A DNA stretch of 64,000 nucleotides from an uncultured bacterium (GCA_949296245.1 CASFNW010000001.1:29809-93808); one strand, 5' to 3'. Positions 42,538-53,003 are shown, counted from the first letter of the stretch. The notes: generated from the sequence alone by a model not told the origin. Translations and numbers: made by a program.

Positions 42538-44676
42538 TTATGAATCCTGATTCAGTGGTTTTAATCTCGTTGCAGTTTGTGTATATCCATTCAGGCTGAT
42601 AAGTCCTTTGAAACTGAGATCTGATATCGTATCTAATTTTTTAAATTGTACTTTATCCAGCAGATTATTTTTTGAATTTAAGATAAATGCATTTTTTTCT
42701 TCTTCTTGTGTCTCATCAACTACAAAGTTAGATTTATTAATCTCAACAAACTCACCCGTACCGTTGTTGAAGTTGTAGTATTTGCCGTCTTTTTCATATA
42801 CGCCTTCGATAACGGTCGGTGTGTAGCCGCCGGCATGTGCTGCAACCTGTTCATTGTATGGTCTGTTGTATTTGTTGCCATATCTGTCAGTATAAGTACC
42901 GTCAGAGTTGATGGATTGGATATCACCGGCAAGTTCAAACTCTTTGTCGTTAGAGTTCCAGACATAGTAGACGGTTTTGCCGTTGACCCGTTTTTGGTAA
43001 ACACCGCTGCAGTCTGATACAGAGAGGTTTTGTTCTTTTGCGGCAGCTTCCATGTCTTTTTTGTCCTGTACCATGTCTATAAGGTCGGGGAATTTGTAGT
43101 TTTTGGGGTCATCTGTGATTTCAAATTTACCAGCGTAATTTCTACCGAGTATTTTACCTATATAATTATTATCTTTTGTACCCACATTATCTAAATCAGT
43201 TAAAACATTGCCGTCAGAGTCTTTGATTACAATATTATTGAGGCTGTCTTCCGATATAGAGATTAATAAATTACTACCCACATTATTGTAACCTACAATA
43301 CCGCCTAAATATTTTTCACCCTGCAGTGTCAGGTTAATAATGTCACATCCTTTAATAGTTGTCGTTCCTGAATTGCGCCCCAATATTCCGCCAATCTTGC
43401 TTGTTCCTACGAGTTCAGCATTTGTTACTTTACAATCAATAATGCTTGCATGCCCTCTGGCTTCACCGGCTATGCCTCCAAATGTTGCATCTTTTGCATC
43501 TGTTGCATTCGAAGTTATAGAACCACTGTATACACAGTCTTCTATAATTGAATTATCTTGAACAAGCCCTACAATACCGCCTGTCATACTCGATATTGAT
43601 TTTATATTACATTCTGACGAGCAGTTACTTATAACTGAATCTCCATATGCAGTAGCTGCTATACCTCCACTAACAAGGCCGTCAGTTACCAAACTTCCTG
43701 AAGTATAACAGTTTGTTATTTTTGTGTCTGAAGCCTCGTATACTATACCGCCATTGCATTCACCATTTAAAAAAGCATTACAATTTTCTATAGTAGAATT
43801 TTCTGCAATATTTACAAGACCACCAAATAAATTTGAATCTTTGCTTATATTTGCATTGCAATTAGTAATTGTAGTATTAGTTATCCGTCCTGCAAGAGCA
43901 CCGCCAATGCCTATAAACTTTCCTTCAACACTGCAGTTATCAATTGTACAATTATTGGCATATCCTACAAGCATTCCGGCACCTCTATCGCCGTTTGGAT
44001 CTGCTTCTCCGCCATGTATAGCGTGTAAACTGCTTGTGTTATAATATGCATCTACGAATGAAACATTGCTGAATTCAGCACCGTCTGCGCAGCCAAAAAG
44101 ACCTGTTGCGCTATCTCCCTCATCACTTATTATTGATTTTGCACTAAAATTAGAAATCGTATACCCGTTACCGTTAAATTCACCTGTAAATGGTGTATCC
44201 CAATTTCCTATAGGTTTTAAAGAATGAAATTCAGACATATCAATATCACCCATAAGGATGTATTTGCCGTCTAAGTTATCATTGATTTTTTGCAAATCTT
44301 CGGCTGTCTTTATTACAGTATATCCCTGAGCAATAGCTTCCTCCTCGGTCAATTGCTGTGCAGCTCCTGAACCTGATACCAATGAATCATTATCTGCTGC
44401 CTCTGTTGTATCCTGTTTTACTACTGTTCTTAAATCAGATAAATCTACTCTTATTGTTGACTGTTGTGCAAGTAAATTGCTTTGCTGCAAAGATAATGCA
44501 GGTCTTCTTAATGTATTTAAATAAGACTCTCTGTTTTGTTCATCAGAACTATCTGCCTTTTCCGGTACTACTCTCTTATGCTCCTCTGCTGCAGGCTCTT
44601 CCTCATTTGCCTTTTGCAATCTTGCGGTATTTGCTTGAAAAGGAAGTCTTAATTGATCGAGATTAATAAATGCCAT
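42538..44676 (-). CDS. Tagged GLUG-repeat beta-helix protein
   Basis: 712 residues. N-terminal R-L-P-F-Q-A-N (10-16) fits the shared tag, then a Gln/Glu-rich linker to about 100. From I-K-T-A-E-D-L (near 118) on, GLUG-type and right-handed beta-helix repeats run to about 430, with many G-G-I-V/A-G and N-C-S/N turns (N-C-S, N-C-N, G-G-I-V-G). The last 250 residues have G-x-Y-T-D-R-Y-G-N-K-Y type and Y-E-K-D-G-K-Y-Y motifs. GLUG domains are common in secreted adhesins and IgA-protease-like proteins. AGGAGAC before the ATG. No Sec signal. Confidence 0.7.
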   Translation of the reverse strand: MAFINLDQLRLPFQANTARLQKANEEEPAAEEHKRVVPEKADSSDEQNRESYLNTLRRPALSLQQSNLLAQQSTIRVDLSDLRTVVKQDTTEAADNDSLVSGSGAAQQLTEEEAIAQGYTVIKTAEDLQKINDNLDGKYILMGDIDMSEFHSLKPIGNWDTPFTGEFNGNGYTISNFSAKSIISDEGDSATGLFGCADGAEFSNVSFVDAYYNTSSLHAIHGGEADPNGDRGAGMLVGYANNCTIDNCSVEGKFIGIGGALAGRITNTTITNCNANISKDSNLFGGLVNIAENSTIENCNAFLNGECNGGIVYEASDTKITNCYTSGSLVTDGLVSGGIAATAYGDSVISNCSSECNIKSISSMTGGIVGLVQDNSIIEDCVYSGSITSNATDAKDATFGGIAGEARGHASIIDCKVTNAELVGTSKIGGILGRNSGTTTIKGCDIINLTLQGEKYLGGIVGYNNVGSNLLISISEDSLNNIVIKDSDGNVLTDLDNVGTKDNNYIGKILGRNYAGKFEITDDPKNYKFPDLIDMVQDKKDMEAAAKEQNLSVSDCSGVYQKRVNGKTVYYVWNSNDKEFELAGDIQSINSDGTYTDRYGNKYNRPYNEQVAAHAGGYTPTVIEGVYEKDGKYYNFNNGTGEFVEINKSNFVVDETQEEEKNAFILNSKNNLLDKVQFKKLDTISDLSFKGLISLNGYTQTATRLKPLNQDS

Positions 44677-44794
44677 ACGCGTCTCCTTTATTTCTTAAAT
44701 TTGTTACTTAATATTTATCGTGGGTTTTTTTTTTTTCTTTAGGAAATATTAGAGAAAGTTTACAATTGTTTACATACTATGTATATAAAATTTA

Positions 44795-44834
44795 TATAAA
44801 AAAGAGAACCGTTGTTATAAAAACGGTTCTCTTT
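44795..44834 (-). terminator. clpX terminator
   Basis: AAAGAGAACCGTT/AACGGTTCTCTTT hairpin (44801-44813 with 44822-44834); on the minus strand it is followed by a T-run. It lies 20 bases past the clpX stop. It also precedes the GLUG promoter region. Confidence 0.85.
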
Positions 44835-44854
44835 GATATATAAAACAATTATGT

Positions 44855-46183
44855 TTATGCTATTTCTTCGTGAGTTTCTGTTTCCGCATCCTCTTTATCT
44901 TTCTTTTGCGGAAGTTTTATTAACTCTGCAACATTGTCTCTTTTTTTCACCATTTCAGCTGTTACCGTAAATTCGTGAACATTTTCCTGTGACGGAACTT
45001 CGTACATAATGTTGAGCATAAGCTCTTCAACAATAGAACGAAGTGCACGGGCGCCTGTCTTACGTTTAATTGCTTCTTTTGCAATCAAATCAATAGCCTC
45101 AGGCTCAAATTTAAGATCAACATTATCCATTTTTAACAGGCATTGATACTGTTTGATAATAGCATTTTTAGGCTCTGTCAAAATCATTTTTAATGTTGCT
45201 TCATCAAGCTGATCTAAAACCGCATATATAGGTACACGTCCGATAAACTCAGGAATTAAACCGAATTTAAGAAGATCCTCCGGCTGTAATTTCTTGAGCA
45301 TTTTTTGTGCAGCAATTTCTTTTTCAGCTGCTGTTGCCGGTGCTTTTGCACCGAATCCGAGAGATGTACCTTCACCCGCTCTTCTTTCAACAATTTTATC
45401 CAGTCCTACAAATGCACCGCCGACTATGAACAGAATGTTCTTTGTATCTATCTGAATAAATTCCTGATGAGGGTGTTTTCTACCGCCTTGCGGAGGTACA
45501 TTGGCAACTGTGCCTTCTATCATTTTTAAAAGGGCCTGCTGTACACCTTCGCCGGATACATCTCTTGTTATACTCGGGTTTTCTGATTTTCTTGCTATCT
45601 TATCAATTTCATCAATGTAGATAATACCTCTTTCTGCTTTTTGTGCATCAAAATCAGCACTTTGATACAGTCTTAGCAAAATATTTTCTACATCATCGCC
45701 CACATAACCGGCTTCTGTAAGTGTTGTAGCATCTGCAACCGCAAACGGTACATCCAGCATTTTTGCCAGTGTTTGTGCAAGCAGAGTTTTACCTGAACCT
45801 GTAGGACCAACAAGTAGTATGTTACTTTTTTGTATTTCTATACCGCTTGAATCCTTTTCTGTTGTATTGTGGGCAATTCTTTTGTAATGGTTGTAAACTG
45901 CAACTGACAGAACCTTTTTGGCATCATCCTGACCTACGATATGCTGATCAAGATAAGCTTTGATTTCATGCGGTTTGGGTACAGATGAAATATCAGCATC
46001 TTTGTGCTCTTCTTTTTCACCTTTTTCTTTATTTTCGAAAAATTCTTCGTCCAAAATTTCGTTGCATAATTCAACGCATTCATCGCAGATATATACTTCA
46101 GGGCCGGCAATCAATTTTTTTACTTGATCCTGAGTTTTTCCGCAAAATGAACATTTTAGACGGCTGTCATCGTGTTTAACCAT
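44855..46183 (-). CDS. clpX: ClpX ATPase, Clp protease subunit
   Basis: AAA+ unfoldase that feeds ClpP. 442 residues: zinc-binding C11-x2-C14 ... C33-x2-C36, Walker A G-P-T-G-S-G-K-T near 126 and [10 protein letters not shown] near 188. I-G-F ClpP-binding-type loop region (G-L-I-P-E-F-I-G-R) is present. Gene order tig-clpP-clpX on the minus strand is the standard one; clpP lies 25 bases before it. Ends with an acidic E-T-E-T-H-E-E tail. Confidence 0.97.
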   Translation of the reverse strand: MVKHDDSRLKCSFCGKTQDQVKKLIAGPEVYICDECVELCNEILDEEFFENKEKGEKEEHKDADISSVPKPHEIKAYLDQHIVGQDDAKKVLSVAVYNHYKRIAHNTTEKDSSGIEIQKSNILLVGPTGSGKTLLAQTLAKMLDVPFAVADATTLTEAGYVGDDVENILLRLYQSADFDAQKAERGIIYIDEIDKIARKSENPSITRDVSGEGVQQALLKMIEGTVANVPPQGGRKHPHQEFIQIDTKNILFIVGGAFVGLDKIVERRAGEGTSLGFGAKAPATAAEKEIAAQKMLKKLQPEDLLKFGLIPEFIGRVPIYAVLDQLDEATLKMILTEPKNAIIKQYQCLLKMDNVDLKFEPEAIDLIAKEAIKRKTGARALRSIVEELMLNIMYEVPSQENVHEFTVTAEMVKKRDNVAELIKLPQKKDKEDAETETHEEIA

Positions 46184-46208
46184 TACATTTCTCCTATTTT
46201 ATGCTGAA

Positions 46209-46808
46209 TTACTCAGCTTTCGGATGTTTGTCCATAGACACAACTTTGTCAATCATACCATATTCCAGAGCTTCTTCCGGAGTCATGATATAATCTCTGT
46301 CAGTATCTTTTTCAATCTTTTTAATAGACTGTCCTGTATTTGAAGCAAGAATTTCATTCAATGCTTTTTTGATTCTCAAGATTTCTGCAGCTTGAATTTC
46401 AATATCTGTTGCCTGACCTTGTGCACCTCCTAAAGGCTGGTGAATCAAAACTCTTGAATGAGGAAGTGCTAATCTTTTGCCTTTAGTACCGGAGGAAAGC
46501 AAAAATGCACCCATTGAAGCGGCCTGTCCAAGACAAATAGTAGATACATCTGAACGGATGTGCTGCATAGTATCATATATTGCAAAACCTGCTGTAACAC
46601 TACCTCCGGGTGAGTTGATATAAAGCATGATATCCTTTTCCGGATTTTCTGAGTCTAACAGCAGCATCTGAGCAACAACAAGATTAGCTACCATATCATC
46701 TATAGGTGTGCCCAAAAAGATGATTCTTTCTCTAAGCAATCTCGAAAATATGTCAAATGCGCGTTCACCACGGCTTGATTGTTCTACTACTGTTGGTACA
46801 AAGCTCAT
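46209..46808 (-). CDS. clpP: ClpP protease subunit
   Basis: Serine peptidase barrel. 199 residues with S98 in G-Q-A-A-S-M-G-A, H123 in L-I-H-Q-P and D172 in R-D-Y-I-M. The N-terminal [11 protein letters not shown] is typical. Located between tig and clpX in one operon. No unusual features. Confidence 0.98.
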   Translation of the reverse strand: MSFVPTVVEQSSRGERAFDIFSRLLRERIIFLGTPIDDMVANLVVAQMLLLDSENPEKDIMLYINSPGGSVTAGFAIYDTMQHIRSDVSTICLGQAASMGAFLLSSGTKGKRLALPHSRVLIHQPLGGAQGQATDIEIQAAEILRIKKALNEILASNTGQSIKKIEKDTDRDYIMTPEEALEYGMIDKVVSMDKHPKAE

Positions 46809-46860
46809 ATTTTAGCCCTTTCGTTTTCCGTTTTAAAATACTAATTACTATTATTATAAT

Positions 46861-48168
46861 CTACTTTTTGACTTCTGCAACGAATTCAATTTTGTTGTTA
46901 TCAAGAAGGAATCTTGTAACCTTTTGTGTCAGTGCTTGCTGTGTAAGTGATTGAATAAGTGCTACATTTTTAGATATTTCTTTAAATATAGTACTTTTGT
47001 CTGTTTGATACATCATAGCCAGCTCGGCTATTTTTTGTTCCAAATCCTGCGGTGTAACCTGAATATTTTCAAGTCTTGCTATTTCGGACAACATTAATGA
47101 ATTTTTGATTCTTTTAAGAGCTTCTGCTTTCAGCTCTTCATCAATTTTTTCAGGTCCGTCTTTTTTGAGAACTTCTTCCCAATCAACACCGGATTGCGCA
47201 ACTTTCTGTTTAAAATCAGCAATCAAAGCCTGTTTTTCTCTTTCTATCATAGTAGGCTGTACATCAACAGACATTTTTGAAAGAATAGTTTCAAATAACT
47301 TTTCGGCACTTCTTTTATCATTTTCTACTTTAGCTGTGTCATCGAGATACTTTTGAATATCTGCTTTTAATTCATCTACTGTTTTGAAATTACCTACTTT
47401 TTTAGCAAGTTCATCGTTTAACTCTGGTTTTACTTTTTCTTTAATTTCATTAATTTTGATTTTAAATTGTGCCGGTTTGCCGTTTAATTTTTCATCGTGG
47501 TAATTTTCAGGGAAAGTTACGTCAATTGTAAATTCTTCATCCTTTTTGTGTCCGACAAGCTGCTCTGCAAAACCGGGTATAAAATTGCTGTGTTCTAAAT
47601 CAAGCATATAATTTTTTGCAGCGCCGCCTTTAATGAGTTCACCGTCAACACTGCCTTCAAAATCCATCATTACAACATCTTTATCTGTTGTTTCTCTGTC
47701 ATCAACTGTTTTTAACGTCGTGAATTTTTCCAGAAGTTCTTCGATTTCTTTTTGCATAGCATCATCAGCAGTTTTGAATTCTTCAACTTTTATGTTTAAG
47801 TCTTTATACTGTTCAAATTTTACTTCCGGCTTCAGCTCCACTTTTGCAACGACTGTAACAGGTTTACCGATTTCAAAATTATATGATTCAACAGCAGGTT
47901 CTGTTATTACATTTAATTCATTTTCTTTTATTGCAGATGAAAAGGCATTTGGCAGTAAATATTCCAATACATCATGTTTAATTGTTTCTGCTCCTATATT
48001 TTTTTCCAGAATTGCTCTTGGTGCTTTGCCTTTTCTAAATCCCGGAATATTTACTCTTTGTGCAAGTCTTTTGCAAGCTTTGTTGTATTCTTTTTCCGCA
48101 GTGTCTGCATCAATCTCTATATCAAGTTTTACAATATTGTTTTCTAATTTTTCAATTGTTGTTTTCAT
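46861..48168 (-). CDS. tig: Trigger factor
   Basis: Ribosome-bound chaperone with prolyl isomerase activity. 435 residues; ribosome-binding loop G-F-R-K-G-K-A-P near 42, FKBP-type domain about 150-245 and a long helical C-terminal arm domain. First gene of tig-clpP-clpX, with a 52-base gap to clpP. The 185-base region upstream (48169-48353) is AT-rich and holds likely promoter sequence plus the terminator of the next gene. Confidence 0.96.
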   Translation of the reverse strand: MKTTIEKLENNIVKLDIEIDADTAEKEYNKACKRLAQRVNIPGFRKGKAPRAILEKNIGAETIKHDVLEYLLPNAFSSAIKENELNVITEPAVESYNFEIGKPVTVVAKVELKPEVKFEQYKDLNIKVEEFKTADDAMQKEIEELLEKFTTLKTVDDRETTDKDVVMMDFEGSVDGELIKGGAAKNYMLDLEHSNFIPGFAEQLVGHKKDEEFTIDVTFPENYHDEKLNGKPAQFKIKINEIKEKVKPELNDELAKKVGNFKTVDELKADIQKYLDDTAKVENDKRSAEKLFETILSKMSVDVQPTMIEREKQALIADFKQKVAQSGVDWEEVLKKDGPEKIDEELKAEALKRIKNSLMLSEIARLENIQVTPQDLEQKIAELAMMYQTDKSTIFKEISKNVALIQSLTQQALTQKVTRFLLDNNKIEFVAEVKK

Positions 48169-48301
48169 TTTAATTATCCTTATTCCTATTTTACGACATA
48201 TTTTCCTAATCTATAGGATAATTATATTATAAAAGTATTAGAAATAAAGTGTTTAGCAGAAATTTAGTATTAATAAAGTAGACAAAATATAATATATAGA
48301 C

Positions 48302-48330
48302 AAAAGACTCCTATAACTAAGGAGTCTTTT
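48302..48330 (-). terminator. Terminator of the phosphorylase-like gene
   Basis: AAAAGACTCC/GGAGTCTTTT, 9-base loop, short T-run on the minus strand; 24 bases after the stop. Confidence 0.8.
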
Positions 48331-48353
48331 GAGTTGAAATAAATAAATATTAT

Positions 48354-50066
48354 TTACTTAATATTTGAATATGTCCATGCATCCATATTGGGTGCTTCTT
48401 TTTGAGAAGGGTCAACTGTCATATCAGATGCATTTGTATTCAATCCGCCTTCTTTGGGACTTTCGTGAGCAATAGGTTTGTAGATTCTGTTAAAGTATTC
48501 TATAACCATTCTGTCAGAGTTAAAGTAAGCTTCAGATGTTCTGACAGCCTGTCTCATCATTCTTGCCCATTCCATTTTGTTGTCATAGTATGTCGGAATG
48601 ATTTGATTTTCGATAATGTCCATTATGCAGTCATGGTCTTTCCAGTGACGTTCTTCCCATGGAATATCGTCATCAAGGCCGGGATATTCAACAGTATAGC
48701 CGTTAATACCCGGGAATGTACCTTCAACAGTCCATCCGTCAAAGATAGAAAGGTGAACAGCACCGTTTGCGTTAGCAGACATACCTGATGTACCTGATGC
48801 TTCTAACGGTCTTATCGGTGTATTTAACCAAACATCAGTAGCTCTTTTCAGTTTTCCGCTGAGTTCAAGTTCATATCCGGCAAGAACAGCAACGTTTTTG
48901 ATATTGTATGATTTATGCAGAATGTTATTAAACATTTCACGACCCATTGCATCATCCGGATGGAACTTGCCTGCAAAAATCAATTGAACTTTGTTTGCAT
49001 TTAACAATTTGAGGATTCTGTCCATATCCATAAAGATAAGCCACGCACGTTTGTAATCAGCAAATCTTCTTGCCCACGTGATTGTCAAAACATTCGGGTC
49101 AAATCTCTTACCTGTTGTGTTAGCAATGTAGCTGAATACTTCTCTTTTCATTTCTACTTTTGCATCTAAAAGATCTTGCAGTGTTTTTGCATTTTTGATT
49201 CTTTCATCCTGCCAGTAGTGGAGATTTACAGCGTTGGTAATAGCACGAATCGGGCATCTTCCTTCGACCCAGTTCCACATTTTGTTTGCAACAAGTCCGT
49301 GAAGCTGTGACACAGCATTTGCAATACGGCTCATTCTAAGTGCTGCAACTGTTAATGAGAAATGTTCGCCGCCGAGTTCCACAGCTCTTTCTCTTGAACA
49401 ACCTGCAAAGAAGCCGCCTTCCATAAGCGTATCAACCCAATGTACCTCATTGCCTGCTGCAACAGGTGTGTGTGTAGTAAATACAACCTGTCTTTTTGTC
49501 TTTTCAAGGTCTCCGTTATTTTGCTGTAAAAGTTCAAACGCAGCCGGAAGAGCATGACCTTCGTTCATATGTACGCATTCAAAATCGTATTTGATTGCCT
49601 GAAGCAGTCTTATACCGCCAACACCGAGAATAGTTTCCTGAGCAATTCTTATTTTTTCATTGCCATCATACAGTTTATGAGAAATTGAACGGGCCCATTC
49701 AGAATTTTCTTCAATATCAGTTGTTAAAAGGTAAACAGGACAGGAACCGAATAAATCAGGATCTACTCTATATGCTTTTACGATAACATCTTCACCAAAT
49801 ACTTTTACAGTAACCTGTGCATCCACATCCTGTAAAAAGTCATAGTGTTTTCTTATATATGCAACATCAACATTGCCTTCTTCATTAATTCTCTGGTTGT
49901 AGTATCCGTAAGACCATAACATTGTTACGCCTACCATTGGAAGCTGCAGATAACCGGCAGAAAGCATGTGTGAACCTGCCAAGAATCCCAAGCCTCCGGA
50001 GTATGTACTCAAAGACTGGTCTAATGCTATTTCCATTGAAAAATATGCTACTTTAGGTAATCCCAT
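48354..50066 (-). CDS. Alpha-glucan phosphorylase-family protein (GlgP-like)
   Basis: 570 residues, GT35-type fold: Y-F-S-M-E near 8, S-T-Y-S-G-G-L-G near 20, H-M-N-E-G-H near 165, F-T-T-H-T-P, and the C-terminal E-A-S-G-T-S-G-M block near 422-429. In canonical phosphorylases the PLP lysine follows that methionine; here the residue is Ser430 (M-S-A-N-A-N-G). It may thus be a PLP-free glycosyltransferase of the same fold or an inactive form; a glycogen role remains likely. AAAGGAG before the ATG at 50066 replaces the upstream frame from 50138. Monocistronic with its own terminator. Confidence 0.75.
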   Translation of the reverse strand: MGLPKVAYFSMEIALDQSLSTYSGGLGFLAGSHMLSAGYLQLPMVGVTMLWSYGYYNQRINEEGNVDVAYIRKHYDFLQDVDAQVTVKVFGEDVIVKAYRVDPDLFGSCPVYLLTTDIEENSEWARSISHKLYDGNEKIRIAQETILGVGGIRLLQAIKYDFECVHMNEGHALPAAFELLQQNNGDLEKTKRQVVFTTHTPVAAGNEVHWVDTLMEGGFFAGCSRERAVELGGEHFSLTVAALRMSRIANAVSQLHGLVANKMWNWVEGRCPIRAITNAVNLHYWQDERIKNAKTLQDLLDAKVEMKREVFSYIANTTGKRFDPNVLTITWARRFADYKRAWLIFMDMDRILKLLNANKVQLIFAGKFHPDDAMGREMFNNILHKSYNIKNVAVLAGYELELSGKLKRATDVWLNTPIRPLEASGTSGMSANANGAVHLSIFDGWTVEGTFPGINGYTVEYPGLDDDIPWEERHWKDHDCIMDIIENQIIPTYYDNKMEWARMMRQAVRTSEAYFNSDRMVIEYFNRIYKPIAHESPKEGGLNTNASDMTVDPSQKEAPNMDAWTYSNIK

Positions 50067-50160
50067 AATTCTCCTTTGTTTAATTACTAATCTACCACAT
50101 GCACAAAGTGCCTTCTTTTTATAACAATAAAATAACACAAATGCAATAATAAAGTCAGTA

Positions 50161-50553
50161 TTATTTACAACTTGTGTTAAACGGCACTATATCAACGGGA
50201 AATGTTGAACAACTGTCTACTCTATAGACCACCAGATTAACAGGCTTATCTAAATCAGCATCTTCTATACATTCAAAAAAATTCTTTACATTGTCAATTT
50301 TACATCCGTTAACTTTTAAAATTCTATCACCGGGTTCTAGTCCTGCATTAAAAGCAGGAGTATAGTCAAGAACCTCAATTATTTTTACTCGTCCTTTAAA
50401 ATCTTTTACATATATACCAAGCGGTGATGATGCTTCAATTGTTTCATTGAGAATTTTTTGTTCTTCGTATATATTATGTAATTTTTTAAAATTTATATTT
50501 AAAATAAGGCATATTACAAGTAATATGCCCATAAAAAGTCTTATCATTTCCAT
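50161..50553 (-). CDS. Small membrane-anchored PDZ protein
   Basis: 130 residues: an N-terminal membrane helix (M-G-I-L-L-V-I-C-L-I-L) and one PDZ domain (about 45-125) with S-P-L-G-I-Y, A-G-L-E-P-G-D-R-I-L-K-V-N-G. PDZ domains bind C-terminal peptides; no protease domain here. Located 11 bases after glyS, same direction, so cotranscribed. Might regulate an envelope protease. Function unknown. Confidence 0.7.
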   Translation of the reverse strand: MEMIRLFMGILLVICLILNINFKKLHNIYEEQKILNETIEASSPLGIYVKDFKGRVKIIEVLDYTPAFNAGLEPGDRILKVNGCKIDNVKNFFECIEDADLDKPVNLVVYRVDSCSTFPVDIVPFNTSCK

Positions 50554-50564
50554 TTTATGTTCAA

Positions 50565-52592
50565 TTAGATTACTAATTTTGAAAAATCTGCAATTTTGGC
50601 AAATTTTTTCTTGATTGAATAAAGCAGAGTCAGTCTGTTTTCTTTGACCTTTTCATCTTTATCCATAACCAGAACTTTATCAAAAAATTCATCAATTGCT
50701 TCTTTTGCATTGAAGAGTTTTTTGTAAAGTTCTTCATAATCTAATTTATCTTCTTCAATGGAATTTGTATATTCCATAAGCTTCGATTCCTGAGGAGTAT
50801 TAAACAATGTACTGTCAGGCAATTGTTCTGTTTTATAATCTTTTGTAATTCTAATTATTCTGTTTGCAGCTTCATTCAATGCAACAAAATCAGACGAATT
50901 GACTTTTTGAGAAAGAAATTCTACTCTCTTTGCAAAGTCATTTAAATCAGACAATGCGCTCTTGTTCACTATGCAGGCATCTACAACATCGTGTCTGTAT
51001 TTTTCTGTATAGAAAATGCTTAATCTGTTTTCAAAGAAGATTTTAACTTCATTAAACAATGTTTCTTTGTCTTTAATTTCAACAGGCATTAAGTCAATTG
51101 ATTGTTTGATTAAATCTTCTAAATTAATATCAAGGCTCTTCTGTATAACAGTTTTAATTATACCGAGAGTAGCTCTTCTTACACCCAGAGGGTCAGCAGA
51201 ACCTGTAGGTTTTTTGCCTTCTGCAAAAACAGCAATAATTGTATCTATTTTATCTGCTATACCAACAACCTGTCCTTCTATTGATTCAGCAAGTTCAGAA
51301 TCAGCGCCGAGCGGATAATAATGCTCTTTTATACCTTTTACAACTTCAGGCCTTTCACCGGCATTAAACGCATAGTCTGACCCAATAAACCCTTGCAGTT
51401 CAGTGAATTCAAATACAAGGCTGGTTACAAGATCAGCTTTACATAAAAGTGCTGTTCTTTTTATTGTTTCTAAAGGAGCATTAAGCTTTTCTGCAAGACA
51501 TTCTGACAGCTTGATTATTCGTTGTGTTTTGTCATACATTGAGCCCATCCCTTTTTGGAATGTTATGCCTTTTAATTTTTCTACATAGTTTTCAAAAGGA
51601 ATTTTTGTGTCTTCGTTAAAGAAGAAGATAGCATCATCCAATCTTGCAACAACTACTCTTTCATTACCTGCTTTAATATTTTCAAAATTATCGCCGATAT
51701 AGTTTGTGATTGTAATAAAGCTGTTTAATAGTTTACCGTCTTTGTATAGAGGAAAATATCTTTGATGGACTGCCATTACGGTAACTGTAACTTTTTCAGG
51801 AATATCAAGATATTTTTTATCAAAATTACAAATAACAGGGACAGGCCATTCACAGATATTTGTAACTTCTTCTAAAAGTTCGTCTTCCATATATACTTCT
51901 GCACCTATTTTTGCAGCTTCTTTTTTGGAGGATTCTATAATTATATTCTTGCGTTTTTGTGAATCAACTACTACATTATTATCGAAAAGCGCCTGCTCGT
52001 AGCTATCCGGATTTTTAATTTCCACTTTATCGGATTTGAATCTGTGACCTCTAGAGTATCTTGTAGATTCAACATCAGCGATTTTGATTTTTAATTCATC
52101 ATCGTTTAGCAGCGAAACTACCCATCTTATGGGTCTTTGGAATTTAACATCCAAATCTGCCCATCTCATAAAATACGGACCCTGCATTTTTAAAACAATT
52201 TTTTCTATATTTTCTTGCAGTATATCTTTTATTGATTTACCTTTTTGTTCAACTTTTGCCCATACATAGTTATCTTCTTTATACAGAGCAGACTCTTCTA
52301 CTCCGTTTTTCTTGGCAAATCCCTGTCCTGCTTTTGTTAAATTGCCGTTCTCATCGTACGCAATACTTAAAATAGGACCTTTTACTGTTTTGACAGTATC
52401 CGGCTGTTTTTCTTCAAAACCTTCAATTATTAAGGTAAGTCGTCTAGGTGTTGAATAAGATTTTATTTCTGTAAAATCAATTTGATTTTCTGTTAATAAT
52501 TTTTCAAAACTTGATTTTAACTGTGCAACACCGGTATTTACAAATTTATAAGGTAATTCTTCTGTTCCGATTTCTAACAAATATTTATTCAT
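50565..52592 (-). CDS. glyS: Glycyl-tRNA synthetase beta subunit
   Basis: 675 residues, class II alpha2-beta2 type. Family blocks: L-L-E-I-G-T-E-E-L-P at the start, R-R-L-T-L-I near 50, V-A-V-H-Q-R-Y-F-P-L near 245, and D-P-L-G-V-R-R-A near 470, then an anticodon-binding tail. The alpha subunit glyQ is not in this window. Bacteria with this type are mainly proteobacteria, cyanobacteria and relatives, and some Firmicutes. Divergent from the RWYD 2 gene. Confidence 0.96.
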   Translation of the reverse strand: MNKYLLEIGTEELPYKFVNTGVAQLKSSFEKLLTENQIDFTEIKSYSTPRRLTLIIEGFEEKQPDTVKTVKGPILSIAYDENGNLTKAGQGFAKKNGVEESALYKEDNYVWAKVEQKGKSIKDILQENIEKIVLKMQGPYFMRWADLDVKFQRPIRWVVSLLNDDELKIKIADVESTRYSRGHRFKSDKVEIKNPDSYEQALFDNNVVVDSQKRKNIIIESSKKEAAKIGAEVYMEDELLEEVTNICEWPVPVICNFDKKYLDIPEKVTVTVMAVHQRYFPLYKDGKLLNSFITITNYIGDNFENIKAGNERVVVARLDDAIFFFNEDTKIPFENYVEKLKGITFQKGMGSMYDKTQRIIKLSECLAEKLNAPLETIKRTALLCKADLVTSLVFEFTELQGFIGSDYAFNAGERPEVVKGIKEHYYPLGADSELAESIEGQVVGIADKIDTIIAVFAEGKKPTGSADPLGVRRATLGIIKTVIQKSLDINLEDLIKQSIDLMPVEIKDKETLFNEVKIFFENRLSIFYTEKYRHDVVDACIVNKSALSDLNDFAKRVEFLSQKVNSSDFVALNEAANRIIRITKDYKTEQLPDSTLFNTPQESKLMEYTNSIEEDKLDYEELYKKLFNAKEAIDEFFDKVLVMDKDEKVKENRLTLLYSIKKKFAKIADFSKLVI

Positions 52593-52699
52593 ACAAATTT
52601 ATTCCTCAAAAGTATAGTGTATGCCAATAATTATAATACAAACACATTATGTAATTCATATTTTTTTTAATGTTATAATATATTAGCGGGAGAAATATC

Positions 52700-53002
52700 A
52701 TGGATAATAAACGCTGGTATGACAAAGAACCTACATTAAGTCTTGCTATAAGTCTTATTAAAAATTCACATGATTCAGTTCAGAAGCAATGTGCAGAGTT
52801 TATTAAAAATAAAGCACAAGACCATGGCGTTGTGCTTCAAAACAACCTGCTGGGCGCTTTTAATTATGTTCTAAACAGATGGTATGACTCGTCAGAAGAA
52901 TTATCACTTGCTTTTGATTATTTAAAAGCCGCAGATGATGAAACAAGAAAACAAATTGCAATTGCAGTAATTGCATTTTTGGAAAAAGCTGAAACTTGTT
53001 AA
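52700..53002 (+). CDS. RWYD tandem-repeat protein 2
   Basis: 100 residues. Copy one opens R-W-Y-D-K-E-P (residue 5) and copy two R-W-Y-D-S-S (residue 56), each with a following helical region; it shares the plan of the protein at 9459-9791, though the spacing is about 7 shorter and the second copy has lost the D/E-P. GGGAGAAATATC precedes the ATG. Ends one base before the SpoIID-like start, so the two are coupled. Unknown function. Confidence 0.75.
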   Translation: MDNKRWYDKEPTLSLAISLIKNSHDSVQKQCAEFIKNKAQDHGVVLQNNLLGAFNYVLNRWYDSSEELSLAFDYLKAADDETRKQIAIAVIAFLEKAETC

Positions 53003-53003
53003 A

